A stretch of DNA of 64,000 nucleotides from Actinomyces sp. 432 (lineage in GTDB: Bacteria > Actinomycetota > Actinomycetes > Actinomycetales > Actinomycetaceae): the NCBI RefSeq assembly GCF_009930875.1, contig NZ_CP025249.1:1674001-1738000 (forward strand), read 5' to 3'. The first letter of the stretch is position 1, and every line of letters starts with the position of its first letter. Positions 56,104 through 64,000 of this stretch are shown in pieces. A program made the translations under genes and the position numbers. The notes below the pieces were generated by a model that searched no databases, had not been told where the DNA came from, and saw only the letters and a program-made list of their open reading frames with translations.

Positions 56104-56699
56104 TACGGCTCCTCCGGTTAGGGAGTGCGGTGGAGGTAGCTGAGCCATTCCCAGGTGTAGGCCGCAACGGAGCCCTCGGACTCGGCACGAGTACGCGTCG
56201 GCGGGCGGGTCCGGCGGTGTTCTGCTCGCGCAGCAAGGACAGATCCGACCCGGCGCCAGCGCGCGCCGCACGCTCAGTCCCGGCACGCTTCCACAGAAAC
56301 GGCGTAATCACGCGGAAAGCACACCACCCGAAAAACAGCCCAACCAGCTCCAGCGTGCCGCAACCCCCGCGCCGCACGCCGGAGCCAGCCAACCCCCACC
56401 AGCCAAAAACCAAAAACACCGAAATACCAGGCAAAACCCGCCAACCGGCCAGAGCGCCAAACCAACTGAGCGTGCACCACGCCCAAGACCACCCAACCAC
56501 CCCCACCCACACGCACCAGACCCAGCCACACACCGAACCCACCAACACACACCGCCCGCACCCGCACGCACCCGCAAACCGGAGGAGCCGAGAAACCGAC
56601 CTGACACACCACATGCATGCCAGTCCTCCAGGCCCACAAACGCGAAAAGCCGCAACGTTACCGCCTGGGCTGCATGGCGGGCCCACGCTGGTCCCGCTC
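56104..56699. other. Non-coding gap with a strongly strand-biased A/C-rich tract
   Basis: This is the longest gene-free stretch of the window, between convergent kinase and glycosyltransferase genes. From about 56290 to 56620 the plus strand is nearly all A and C with few G or T (for example ccacccaaccacccccaccc), so the minus strand is G/T-rich. Frames in it give proline/histidine/threonine- or tryptophan/glycine/valine-rich nonsense, not proteins. I see no tRNA or hairpin that explains it. Confidence 0.7.
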
Positions 56700-57788
56700 T
56701 CAGTTCAGGGCAAGTACCCGGCGGACCACCTGGTATCCGGCCACCGTCACCCAGCGCCCGGTCCGTCCCGGCAACGTCATCAGCCGGCCCATTACAGAAC
56801 CGCGCACCCACCGCGCCACGTCCGGTCGAGTAGCGTCCAGACGCTCCCACAGCCGCTGCTTGATGGCCAGGTTCTGCGGAGTACCCGACCGCAGCGCCAT
56901 GGTGGTAATCACCACCGCGCTCAAGGTGTAGATGTGTACCAAGTAGTGCAGCAGGGACACAGGTACCTCGCCCTCGCGGGGCATCGCCTCCAGCATGAGC
57001 GCGTTGACACGGTCATGCTGGTCCAGACGTGCCACGATCACGTCATCGGCCACGGACTGCCCCGCCCTGCCCACCGTGTAGTAATACAGGTCCAGATCCA
57101 GGTAGGTCAGCGTGCGCACGTGCCGCAACGGCTCGAATGCGAACAGGTTGTCCACGTAGAAGCAGTGCTCCGGCAGCCGCATGCCGGAATGCTCCAATAC
57201 CTCACGACGATAGGCGAGCGAGTGCATCATGAGGTACTGGTCGGGGCGAAAACTCCTAACGTCCCGCCAGCTGCCAATACGCCCGGCCGGGAGGATGCCC
57301 CGGAAACGCACTACATGGCGGCCGGGCCGTACACCCCGGGGGCCCCGCCGGGCAGGTCCGTGGCTGAGGCGGTACCAAGCGGGTGTGCCCTCGCGTACGT
57401 ACACGAAGTTCGTCACCACGAGGTCAGGCTCAGTGCCCGCCTCACGCCAAGAGCGTAGGGAGGCGAGCAGGGCACGCAGTGTCCCGGGGTCGATGGCGTC
57501 GTCGGCGTCGCACACCTTCAGCCAAGTGCCGCGGGCCGCAGCGACCCCGGTATTAATGGCGCCGCCGTGCCCCTTGTTCTCCTGGTGGATTACTTCAATC
57601 GCCGTGTGTGCCCGGGCGTAGGCATCAGCAAGAGCGCCGGTTGAGTCCGTGGCGCCGTCGTCGACGACGATCACCTCCAGCTCATCACGGCCGCCGTCCG
57701 CCGCCACGAGGCTGGACAGGCAGCGCCCCAGGCAGTCCTCGGCGTTGTATGCCGGTACTACGACCGTTATTAGCGGGCTGGCTGGCAC
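56700..57788 (-). CDS. Family 2 glycosyltransferase
   Basis: A 362-residue GT-A fold enzyme. The N-terminal LITVVVPAYNAEDCLGRCL, the nucleotide-binding VIVVDDGATDSTG, ENKGHGGAINTGVAAARG and the DxD motif in VCDADDAID are clear. A conserved later segment reads FRPDQYLMMHSLAYRREVLEHSG, then HCFYVDNLFAFEPLRHVRTLTYLDLDLYYY. It has no membrane helices, so it acts on the cytoplasmic face, likely adding a sugar to a surface polymer or lipid carrier. The GtrA-like gene upstream supports a role in lipid-linked sugar transfer. GTG start. Confidence 0.9.
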   Translation of the reverse strand: MPASPLITVVVPAYNAEDCLGRCLSSLVAADGGRDELEVIVVDDGATDSTGALADAYARAHTAIEVIHQENKGHGGAINTGVAAARGTWLKVCDADDAIDPGTLRALLASLRSWREAGTEPDLVVTNFVYVREGTPAWYRLSHGPARRGPRGVRPGRHVVRFRGILPAGRIGSWRDVRSFRPDQYLMMHSLAYRREVLEHSGMRLPEHCFYVDNLFAFEPLRHVRTLTYLDLDLYYYTVGRAGQSVADDVIVARLDQHDRVNALMLEAMPREGEVPVSLLHYLVHIYTLSAVVITTMALRSGTPQNLAIKQRLWERLDATRPDVARWVRGSVMGRLMTLPGRTGRWVTVAGYQVVRRVLALN

Positions 57789-57910
57789 CGTGCGGGTCTC
57801 CTTGCTCGACGGAGTCAGCCGGCGTTTCGCGGAATGCGGGCACCTGCCCGCGCCGCGCCCGAGGCGCTCCTGGTTACTGGTGCGGATGACACTACCGGAA
57901 GGAACCCGGA

Positions 57911-58552
57911 TCAGTGCGCCGACAGCACCTCGGTCTGCCCGGACCCGTCCGGCTGCGTATCGGCATCCTCGGGCACCCGCTTGAAGATGACCTTGAAGAT
58001 CGGGAAGAACACCCAGAAGGAGATTGCGGCGTTGATGATCATCGTCACGACGTCCGCCACGGTCTCACCCGTGGATGCGCCGAGCGTGCCCTTGCACCAG
58101 GAGTAGATGGGCTCCTTGTACAGCACCTGCAAGGCGGCGGCGACGATCGTGATCACCACGTATGCCAGCGCGTACCAGAACGCCGCCTTCCAGATCGAGG
58201 AGTTCGATTTGAAGGTGATGGAGCGTTGGGCGAAGAAATTGATTACCTGGGCGATCAGCAGGGTGATCTCCACGGCCAGGAAGTAGGCCAGCCCACCACC
58301 GGAGCCGTCGGCCTGGATGGGGCCGGCCACGTAGTCAAACAGGTAGACGGGGCTGCCTCCGGAGGAGCCCACCGGGAGGAACTGGAAAGTGGTGCCCTGC
58401 AGCGAGGTGAATCCGAAGATCCACCTGAACGCTGGCATCAGGATCAGCTGCAGCAAAGTCACACCGTTGGACAGGATGAAGAACACGATGAACTGGGCGA
58501 TGGTCTCGTGACGCTCTTCGAAGCGGTGCCACCAGGCGGTCATTGGGTTCAT
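57911..58552 (-). CDS. GtrA-family membrane protein
   Basis: A 213-residue protein with four hydrophobic helices: FIVFFILSNGVTLLQLILM, AYFLAVEITLLIAQVINFFAQRSITF (with the family pattern N-F-x-x-x-R-x-x-T-F), then YALAYVVITIVAAALQVLY and VTMIINAAISFWVFFPIFKVIF. An insert of about 50 residues follows helix 1. GtrA-like proteins are thought to flip polyprenyl-phosphate sugars. The adjacent GT2 gene fits this. A disordered acidic tail ends the chain. Confidence 0.88.
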   Translation of the reverse strand: MNPMTAWWHRFEERHETIAQFIVFFILSNGVTLLQLILMPAFRWIFGFTSLQGTTFQFLPVGSSGGSPVYLFDYVAGPIQADGSGGGLAYFLAVEITLLIAQVINFFAQRSITFKSNSSIWKAAFWYALAYVVITIVAAALQVLYKEPIYSWCKGTLGASTGETVADVVTMIINAAISFWVFFPIFKVIFKRVPEDADTQPDGSGQTEVLSAH

Positions 58553-58630
58553 GTTTGGTCTCGATTTCTAGTTGCTATGACAGGAGTCTACGCGGGCCTT
58601 TGCCCTGGCGCGTAAGCGATCAGCACCGAT

Positions 58631-61048
58631 TCAGTGCGCCGCGTCGAGTCGTTTCTGGGTGGCCTTGTCCTGGCGCCGGTTGCGGAAGAAGCCGCCCACG
58701 ATGGTGCGCAGGCCGTGCAGCCCGCGTCCATTGGTGAAGTCGACGATGCCGTCGACCATTTCAGCAGACACCATGCCGCCGGTCATCTTGCCCATGGCGC
58801 GCAGCGGCATGTTGAGCATGAACAGGATATTCAGGTCGGGCTTGCCGGAGGCATCGGCCTTGGCCTTCTGACGTTCCAGGATCTTGACCGCCAGCTTGCC
58901 GATGCGGCTGCGGCCGTGGGCGAGGTCGGAGACGGGGCTGTTAAGACCGATGCGTCCGGATGTGTCCGGCTGCGGCACCGGTCGTCCCAGCAGCGCAGCG
59001 AACTCACTGTCACCGACCTGCGTGACCCTGCCGTCAAGATAGTGCCCCAGAGCCGGGTCGGCGGGGGCAACCGGGTCGCCCTCCACCTCCCAGGTCTCCT
59101 CGAGCGGAAGGTCCTCGGCGTTGCGCCCCACCCGCACCGTCCAGGTGCCCGCGGGGCGGATCCAACGCCCTTCGGTCACCGAGTAGCGGCGGAAGGTGTA
59201 GTCGTCGAAGGGGACGGTCACGGCCACCGACTTCCCCGCAGGCACGGACACCTTGACGAAGCCCTTCAGCTCCCGGGTTGGCCCCCACACGCCCGCGGGC
59301 GCCGTGACGTACATCTGCACCACTTCGGCGCCGTCGGTGGCGGAGGTGTTGGTGACCGTCAGGTGTGCCCCAGCCTCGTCCAGGCTCAGCCCGGAGTAGT
59401 CGAAGCTGGAGTACGACAGGCCGAAGCCAAAGGGGTGCGCCACCGGCGTGCTGGTGGTGGTGTAGTAGCGGTAGCCGACGTAGGGGCCGTCCTGGTACAG
59501 GGCGAGTTCCCCCGTAGCCGGGAACCAGGCGGAGGTGGGGTTGTCCTCGTAGCGCACCGGGTAGGTCTCCGCCAGGCGGCCGGAGGGGTTGACCGCGCCG
59601 GTGAGCACCCGCAGTGCAGCGCTGGCACCTGCCTGTCCAGACAGGCTGGTGTGAACCACGGCCCTGGTGTGCTCCTCCCAGGCGGTCTCCACTGCGGACC
59701 CGGCGGAGAGGACGGCAACCACATTGGGGTTGGCGCGGGCGACGGCCTCCAGCAGCCGGGTCTGCACCTGCGGCAGGCGCATGTGGGAGCGGTCCAGGCC
59801 CTCGGACTCGGACAGCTCATCCAGCCCGATGTAGGCCAGTACCACCTCCGCTCGCCCGGCCAGGGCGACCGCCTCGTCGAGCAGGGCCTGGTCGGGCTTG
59901 CCCTGGCGGTCATAGCCCTGGGCGTAGCCGACCAGCTGCAGACCGTTGCCGGCGATCTCCTCCAGAGTGCTCTCCAGCCGAGTCGGGTTGATCTGGGAGG
60001 AACCGGAGCCCTGATAGCGGGGCGTCTTTGCCATGTCGCCGATGACGGCGACGCGTGTGCCGAGGGCCAACGGCAGGACGTCGTCCTGGTTGCGCAGCAG
60101 CACAATCGACTCTTCGGCGACTCTCCGCGCCAGCGCGTGGTGGGCGTCGACGTCGAAACCGGGGCGATCCGCCTCGGGCGTGCGGGCCGAGGGCGCGGAA
60201 GCGGCCATCGTGATGACCTCGGCGGCGCGCGCGTAGACCGCCTCGCGGCTGATGCGCCCCTCCTTGACAGCGGTGACGACCTCGCGGGCGGAGTGCAGAC
60301 CGGGTGCGGGCATCTCCAGGGAGGAGCCGGCCGCGGCGGCCGCCGCGGCGTCATTGGAGCCGCCCCAGTCGGAGACGACCATCCCCGTGAAGCCCCATTC
60401 CTGCCGCAGGATCTCGGTGAGCAGCTGCGGGTGCTCGTTGGCGTAGGTGCCGTTGACCCGGTTGTAGGAGCTCATCAGTGCGCGGGGATGCGCCTCGCGC
60501 ACCACGATCTCGAAGGCGGTCAGGTAGATCTCCCGCATGGTGGCCTCGTCGACCACGGAGTCGGAGGCCATGCGCCGCAGCTCCTGGCCGTTGACGGCAA
60601 AGTGCTTCGGGGTAGCCGCCACGCCCTGAGACTGGATGCCGCGGACCAGGCCGGCGGCCATGCGCCCGGCGAGGATGGGGTCCTCGGAGTAGTACTCGAA
60701 GTTGCGTCCGCACAGCGGGGAACGCTTGATGTTCAGTCCCGGGCCCAGCAGCACGTCCACCCCGAGGGCGAGCGCCTCCCGCCCCAGCGCCTGCCCCATC
60801 TGCTCAGCCAGGACGGGGTCCCAGGAGTTGGCGACGGTAGCCGCCGTCGGGTAGCAGGTGGCTGGCTCGGAGGCGGCTATACCGAGGTGGTCGCCGCTGC
60901 CGAGCTGACGGCGCACCCCGTGCGGCCCGTCGGACAGGACGAAGGACGGGATACCGCGCTCGGGCAGGGGGCGCGAGTCCCATTCGGAGGAGCCCGATAG
61001 CAGGGCGGCGGCCTCCAGGAGCGTGAGGTCGGAGGCGGTGACGGTCAC
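58631..61048 (-). CDS. GH3 beta-glucosidase, cytoplasmic
   Basis: An 805-residue glycoside hydrolase family 3 enzyme in normal domain order. The (beta/alpha)8 domain has RGIPSFVLSDGPHGVR, the substrate pocket PKHFAVNGQE (148-157) and the nucleophile Asp227 in GMVVSDWGG. The alpha/beta sandwich (ESIVLLRNQDDVLPL, VLAYIGLDELSESEG) is followed by a fibronectin-III-like domain (AHLTVTNTSATDGAEVVQMY). About 130 extra C-terminal residues are unassigned. There is no signal peptide, so it would cut imported beta-glucosides or similar oligosaccharides. It lies downstream of a second GH3 gene. Confidence 0.93.
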   Translation of the reverse strand: MTVTASDLTLLEAAALLSGSSEWDSRPLPERGIPSFVLSDGPHGVRRQLGSGDHLGIAASEPATCYPTAATVANSWDPVLAEQMGQALGREALALGVDVLLGPGLNIKRSPLCGRNFEYYSEDPILAGRMAAGLVRGIQSQGVAATPKHFAVNGQELRRMASDSVVDEATMREIYLTAFEIVVREAHPRALMSSYNRVNGTYANEHPQLLTEILRQEWGFTGMVVSDWGGSNDAAAAAAAGSSLEMPAPGLHSAREVVTAVKEGRISREAVYARAAEVITMAASAPSARTPEADRPGFDVDAHHALARRVAEESIVLLRNQDDVLPLALGTRVAVIGDMAKTPRYQGSGSSQINPTRLESTLEEIAGNGLQLVGYAQGYDRQGKPDQALLDEAVALAGRAEVVLAYIGLDELSESEGLDRSHMRLPQVQTRLLEAVARANPNVVAVLSAGSAVETAWEEHTRAVVHTSLSGQAGASAALRVLTGAVNPSGRLAETYPVRYEDNPTSAWFPATGELALYQDGPYVGYRYYTTTSTPVAHPFGFGLSYSSFDYSGLSLDEAGAHLTVTNTSATDGAEVVQMYVTAPAGVWGPTRELKGFVKVSVPAGKSVAVTVPFDDYTFRRYSVTEGRWIRPAGTWTVRVGRNAEDLPLEETWEVEGDPVAPADPALGHYLDGRVTQVGDSEFAALLGRPVPQPDTSGRIGLNSPVSDLAHGRSRIGKLAVKILERQKAKADASGKPDLNILFMLNMPLRAMGKMTGGMVSAEMVDGIVDFTNGRGLHGLRTIVGGFFRNRRQDKATQKRLDAAH

Positions 61049-61120
61049 AGCGTGTTCCTTCCCTTGAGGGTTGGTCGGGATGCGGCGGGGTCCTGGTGTG
61101 TAAAGCGCAGGAGGGCGGCC

Positions 61121-61159
61121 GGTGGGCGGGGCGGGGAGGCTCTCCTCGCCCCGCCCACC
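61121..61159 (-). terminator. Hairpin between the two GH3 genes
   Basis: ggtgggcggggcg (61121-61133) pairs exactly with cgccccgcccacc (61147-61159). A small ggag/ctcc stem can form in the loop. It follows the stop of the membrane GH3 gene on the minus strand and may partly uncouple the next GH3 gene. Confidence 0.7.
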
Positions 61160-61180
61160 GGGGCGTCAAACGCCCAGTGC

Positions 61181-64000
61181 CTACTTCGTCTCGGTGCTCT
61201 CGACGACGGCGGAGGCCTCGGCCTGGCGCTTGCGGTAGCGGCGGATGGCGATGATCTCCAGGGCGAGCAGGCACGCACCCAGGGCTGCCAGGACGCCCCA
61301 GGTCACGTACTCCCAGGAGGCGCGCTCCACCGCGGGCTGCCCGCTGTCGTAGATCCAGGAGTTGGCCACGGTGTACAGGATGTTGTGCGATGCCTCCCGC
61401 ATGGCGATCACTCCGGTCGCGGAGGTGTTCTGCACCGAGTTGACGGTGATGTCGGTGGTGGCGAGCATCATGTCACCGCCGTTACGGGTGAGCTGGTCGG
61501 CATTCTGGTACCCGTAGCCGGCGAAGTAGTCCGTCAGCGTCATGCCGCGGAAGCCCCATTCGTCGCGCAGCACGGTCTGCTGCAGCTCGGGCAGTGCGCC
61601 GGCGTAGGTGGTGCCGATGTAGTTGAAGGCGGTCATGACCGCGCCGGCACCGCCGTCCTTGATGCCGATCTCGAAGGACTTCAGGTAGATCTCGCGAATC
61701 GCCTGCTCATTGGACCAGGTGGCCAGCATGTTGGTGCGGTTGGTCTCCTGGTCATTCATGGCGAAGTGCTTGATGAAGGCGTACACGCCCAGTTCCTTGG
61801 CGCCCTGGATCTCCTGTGCCACCTGCGTGCCGGCCAGGACCGGGTCCTCGGAGAAGTACTCGAAGTTGCGTCCGGCGTAGGCGTAGCGGTGGGTGTTAGT
61901 GGCCGGGGCGTACCAGCCGGCCACGTCCATGTCGTGGGCCATGGTGCCGATGGCAGTGCCGAATTCGTGCGCCAGTTCCTGGTTCCAGGTGGCGGCGACG
62001 GAAACCGCCGACGGCAGGCCGATGGAGCCCACGCCGGTGAAGTTGTTGTTCAGCGAGGCGGGTCCGTCCACGTCCGAGACGCGCACCTTGCCCACGGAGT
62101 CCACCGCCACCGAGCCGTACCCGCCGTTGGCGATCAGGCTGTTCATCTCGGCGACCGACAGCTGGTCCAGCAGCTGGTCCCACTTGGCGTCGTCGTAGTC
62201 CAGGCCGTACATGTCGCCCAAGACCAGACCGTTCTTGGCTCCGGTGGTGGGCATCTCGTCGGCGTCGTCGTCAAAGGCGGAGGAGTCGTAGTTGGAGTTG
62301 GCGATGAAGGCCGCCTGGTGCTCCTCCGACATCTCCAGGCTGGCCGGGGCGGCCGTGGCCTCCTCGTAGTTGGCGAAGGAGTCCGCCCGGGAGAGGTAGG
62401 TGACGTCGCCTGCGGCGGAGTCGAACTGGTTCGTCGCGACCGCAACGTCTCCGGCGTGGGTGTTGTCCTCGGAGTCGTAGGTGATGGTCTCGTCAACCGT
62501 GAGGGTCTGCTCGGCGATCACCGTGTGGGAGTCCGAGCGCACGGAGATCGTGTACTCGCCCTCCTCCAGCACGTAGGCCTTGGCATCCTGGTAGTCGTAG
62601 GAGGCCATGTCATCCTCGGCGAAGGTGAGCGTGACGGTCTCGGAGGCGCCGGGCTCGAGCAGGCCGGTCTTGCCGTAGGCAACCAGGTTCACGGCGGACT
62701 TCTCAATGCCGCCGTTGGTGTAGGGAGCGGTGTAGTAGACCTGCACAACGTCCTTGCCGGCCACGTCCCCGGTGTTGGTGACCTTGACGTCAAGGCTGAT
62801 CGTGCCGTCGGCGTCGCGGGCGAGCTCACCCATGTCCTGGCTGAAGGTCGTGTAGGACAGACCGTAGCCGAACGGGTAGGTGACGGCCTCGTCGTAGTCG
62901 ATGACACCCTCGACGGCGGCGGTCTCATACCAGCGGTAGCCGACGTAGATGCCCTCCACGTAGTTGACGAAGCCGGGGTAGGTGGTGTCTTCGGTGAAGG
63001 GCGAGGACTGCCCGTACTCCTCCATGTTGGTGTAGGTGAAGTCGCCGAAGTTGTTGGCGGCCGGAGACGCCTTCAGGTCCGTGACGAAGGTGTCGGGGGT
63101 CTTGGCGGAGGGGTTGACCTCGCCGTCGAGGATGCGGCCCAGGGCGTTGAAGCCGACCTGACCTCCGGGGATCGCCCAGATGATGGCGTCAATGTCCGGG
63201 TCGGCGGCCAGGTCAGACAGGTCGAAGGCGTTGGCACCGTTGTAGACGACTACCACCGTCTCGGAGTTGTCCTTGGCGAGCTGGATCAGGTCGCGCTCGG
63301 GAGCCGTGAGTTCCAGGTAGCCCTGGCCGTCGGCGAAGTCGGTCTGAGTAGCGGAGTTGTCCGTGTAGGAGAAGGCGCCGTTAGCAGCCACCTCCGCGTT
63401 GACGTCCAGAGGCAGATCGAATCCCTCACCACCGGACCGGGCGATGGTCACCACCGAGGTGTCGGAGAAGTCCTGGATGGAGCTGACAAGGGCATCGGTG
63501 TAGTCATCGGAGGTGGGCTCGGGCAGCGTCCAGTCGGCTGCGAACATGCCGACCTCCGGCCGCTCGGCACGGTAGCCGGCGTAGAAGTCGCTCAGCTCCG
63601 TGTTGGTCTCGAAGCCGGCGTTGTGCAGGCCGTCCAGCAGGGAGGTCGTGGGGTTGTCAGGGGACAGCGAGCCGGAGCCGGTGCCGCCGTAGACGGGGTT
63701 GGTGGAGGCCCAGCCGAGTACGTTGATGGCGGCGCCGTCCTCGAGCGGGAGGGCTGCGCCCTCGTTCTTCAGCAGGACCATGCCCTCGTCGGAAATCGTG
63801 TTACCGAGTTCCTCCACGGTCGCCTTGGTCTGGTCGGTGAGCGTGCCGGATCCGGAGGACAGGTCCAGGATGGTCTTCAGGCCGCCGTACATCATGCCGG
63901 TCACGGCAACCGCGACGGCGACCACGGCGGCAACCCAGGTAGTGGAGCGCACCAGCTTCCGGGCCGGCTTGCTGAGCCGATGCGCGGCGATGGTAATGAT
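61181..64000 (-). CDS. GH3 beta-glucosidase, membrane-anchored, permuted domain order, 5' end outside the window
   Basis: At least 923 residues from GTG 63952, but the frame stays open to the window edge (IITIAAHRLSKPARKL), so the start is probably upstream. A membrane helix (WVAAVVAVAVAVTGMMYG) comes first. The alpha/beta sandwich follows (EGMVLLKNEGAALPLEDG), then a fibronectin-like part (DVKVTNTGDVAGKDVVQVYY). The catalytic barrel is last, with IKHFAMNDQETNRTN and the nucleophile Asp in GMTLTDYFAG. This is the reverse of the usual GH3 order, known for some ruminal and intestinal enzymes. A second helix near the C-terminus (WGVLAALGACLLALEIIAI) anchors both ends, with the enzyme outside. 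Confidence 0.9.
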   Translation of the reverse strand: MITIAAHRLSKPARKLVRSTTWVAAVVAVAVAVTGMMYGGLKTILDLSSGSGTLTDQTKATVEELGNTISDEGMVLLKNEGAALPLEDGAAINVLGWASTNPVYGGTGSGSLSPDNPTTSLLDGLHNAGFETNTELSDFYAGYRAERPEVGMFAADWTLPEPTSDDYTDALVSSIQDFSDTSVVTIARSGGEGFDLPLDVNAEVAANGAFSYTDNSATQTDFADGQGYLELTAPERDLIQLAKDNSETVVVVYNGANAFDLSDLAADPDIDAIIWAIPGGQVGFNALGRILDGEVNPSAKTPDTFVTDLKASPAANNFGDFTYTNMEEYGQSSPFTEDTTYPGFVNYVEGIYVGYRWYETAAVEGVIDYDEAVTYPFGYGLSYTTFSQDMGELARDADGTISLDVKVTNTGDVAGKDVVQVYYTAPYTNGGIEKSAVNLVAYGKTGLLEPGASETVTLTFAEDDMASYDYQDAKAYVLEEGEYTISVRSDSHTVIAEQTLTVDETITYDSEDNTHAGDVAVATNQFDSAAGDVTYLSRADSFANYEEATAAPASLEMSEEHQAAFIANSNYDSSAFDDDADEMPTTGAKNGLVLGDMYGLDYDDAKWDQLLDQLSVAEMNSLIANGGYGSVAVDSVGKVRVSDVDGPASLNNNFTGVGSIGLPSAVSVAATWNQELAHEFGTAIGTMAHDMDVAGWYAPATNTHRYAYAGRNFEYFSEDPVLAGTQVAQEIQGAKELGVYAFIKHFAMNDQETNRTNMLATWSNEQAIREIYLKSFEIGIKDGGAGAVMTAFNYIGTTYAGALPELQQTVLRDEWGFRGMTLTDYFAGYGYQNADQLTRNGGDMMLATTDITVNSVQNTSATGVIAMREASHNILYTVANSWIYDSGQPAVERASWEYVTWGVLAALGACLLALEIIAIRRYRKRQAEASAVVESTETK

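Noticed and set aside
56042..56686. Trp/Gly/Val/Cys-rich frame on the minus strand in the biased tract
   Set aside because: It is a translation of G/T-rich non-coding DNA, overlaps the kinase 3' end, and has no domain, signal or ribosome site.
56130..57458. Pro/His/Thr-rich frame on the plus strand
   Set aside because: It covers the A/C-rich tract and then runs antisense to the glycosyltransferase, so the composition explains it.
58634..61000. Open frame of 788 codons on the plus strand opposite the first GH3 gene
   Set aside because: It is antisense to a clear GH3 enzyme, rich in Gly/Val/Arg/His without any domain, and is explained by high GC at codon positions.

Overview
The window is high-GC DNA with short gene spacings, ATGA and GTGA overlaps and frequent GTG starts. 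Its genes are typical of Actinobacteria: a single-chain glycyl-tRNA synthetase, a type-2 LeuA, a divergent GlgM/GlgC pair, DUF3097 and a HrcA/CIRCE heat-shock operon. Protein sequences and the style of intergenic repeats suggest an Actinomyces-like organism (Actinomycetaceae). The genus is an inference. I saw no rRNA, tRNA, CRISPR array, phage gene or intact transposase.

Layout. 1-5 kb: a heterodimeric ABC exporter (one subunit frameshifted, the other cut by the window edge), a slipin/NfeD pair and a lone ABC ATPase. 5-13.9 kb: an unknown gene, glycogen genes glgM and glgC, serB, a SixA-type phosphatase overlapping an enoyl-ACP reductase, a tRNA dihydrouridine synthase and a YibE/F membrane protein. 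13.9-15.7 kb: a DUF559 nuclease-like gene flanked by two copies of an unusual multi-arm palindromic repeat. 15.7-24.1 kb: glyS, the zinc operon znuACB-zur, uppS, recO, and leuA preceded by a leader peptide with three consecutive leucine codons. 24.2-30.6 kb: an accessory block with an ABC exporter plus XRE regulator, a RHH/MazF toxin-antitoxin pair, a second ABC system with a frameshifted ATPase, and a frameshifted membrane alpha/beta hydrolase. 30.6-34.6 kb: era, corC, ybeY, phoH. 35.1-38.0 kb: a TetR/ABC-2 exporter, a MITE-like element and a dehydrogenase remnant. 38.1-43.4 kb: rsmE, yggS, dnaJ, hrcA with CIRCE, DUF3097. 43.6-47 kb: a tannase-like lipoprotein and an NhaD-type antiporter. 47.3-52.4 kb: hemW, trmB, a MOSC protein and lepA. 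52.6-64 kb: glf, a LytTR/GHKL two-component system, a GT2 glycosyltransferase, a GtrA protein and two GH3 beta-glucosidases, the second with permuted domains and running off the window.

The series lepA-hemW-DUF3097-hrcA-dnaJ-rsmE-phoH-ybeY-corC-era-leuA-recO-uppS-zur-glyS looks like an inherited actinobacterial backbone. The accessory blocks sit at breaks in it, and most dispersed repeats lie at gene borders near those breaks.

Points most worth following: the DUF559 gene between paired palindromic repeats; a 23-bp tandem repeat family at four gene borders, one copy supplying the zur stop codon; a MITE-like 142-bp element; the leuA leader peptide; a strongly strand-biased non-coding tract at 56.3-56.6 kb; and three genes plus one gene remnant that each lack exactly one base, which may be assembly errors.
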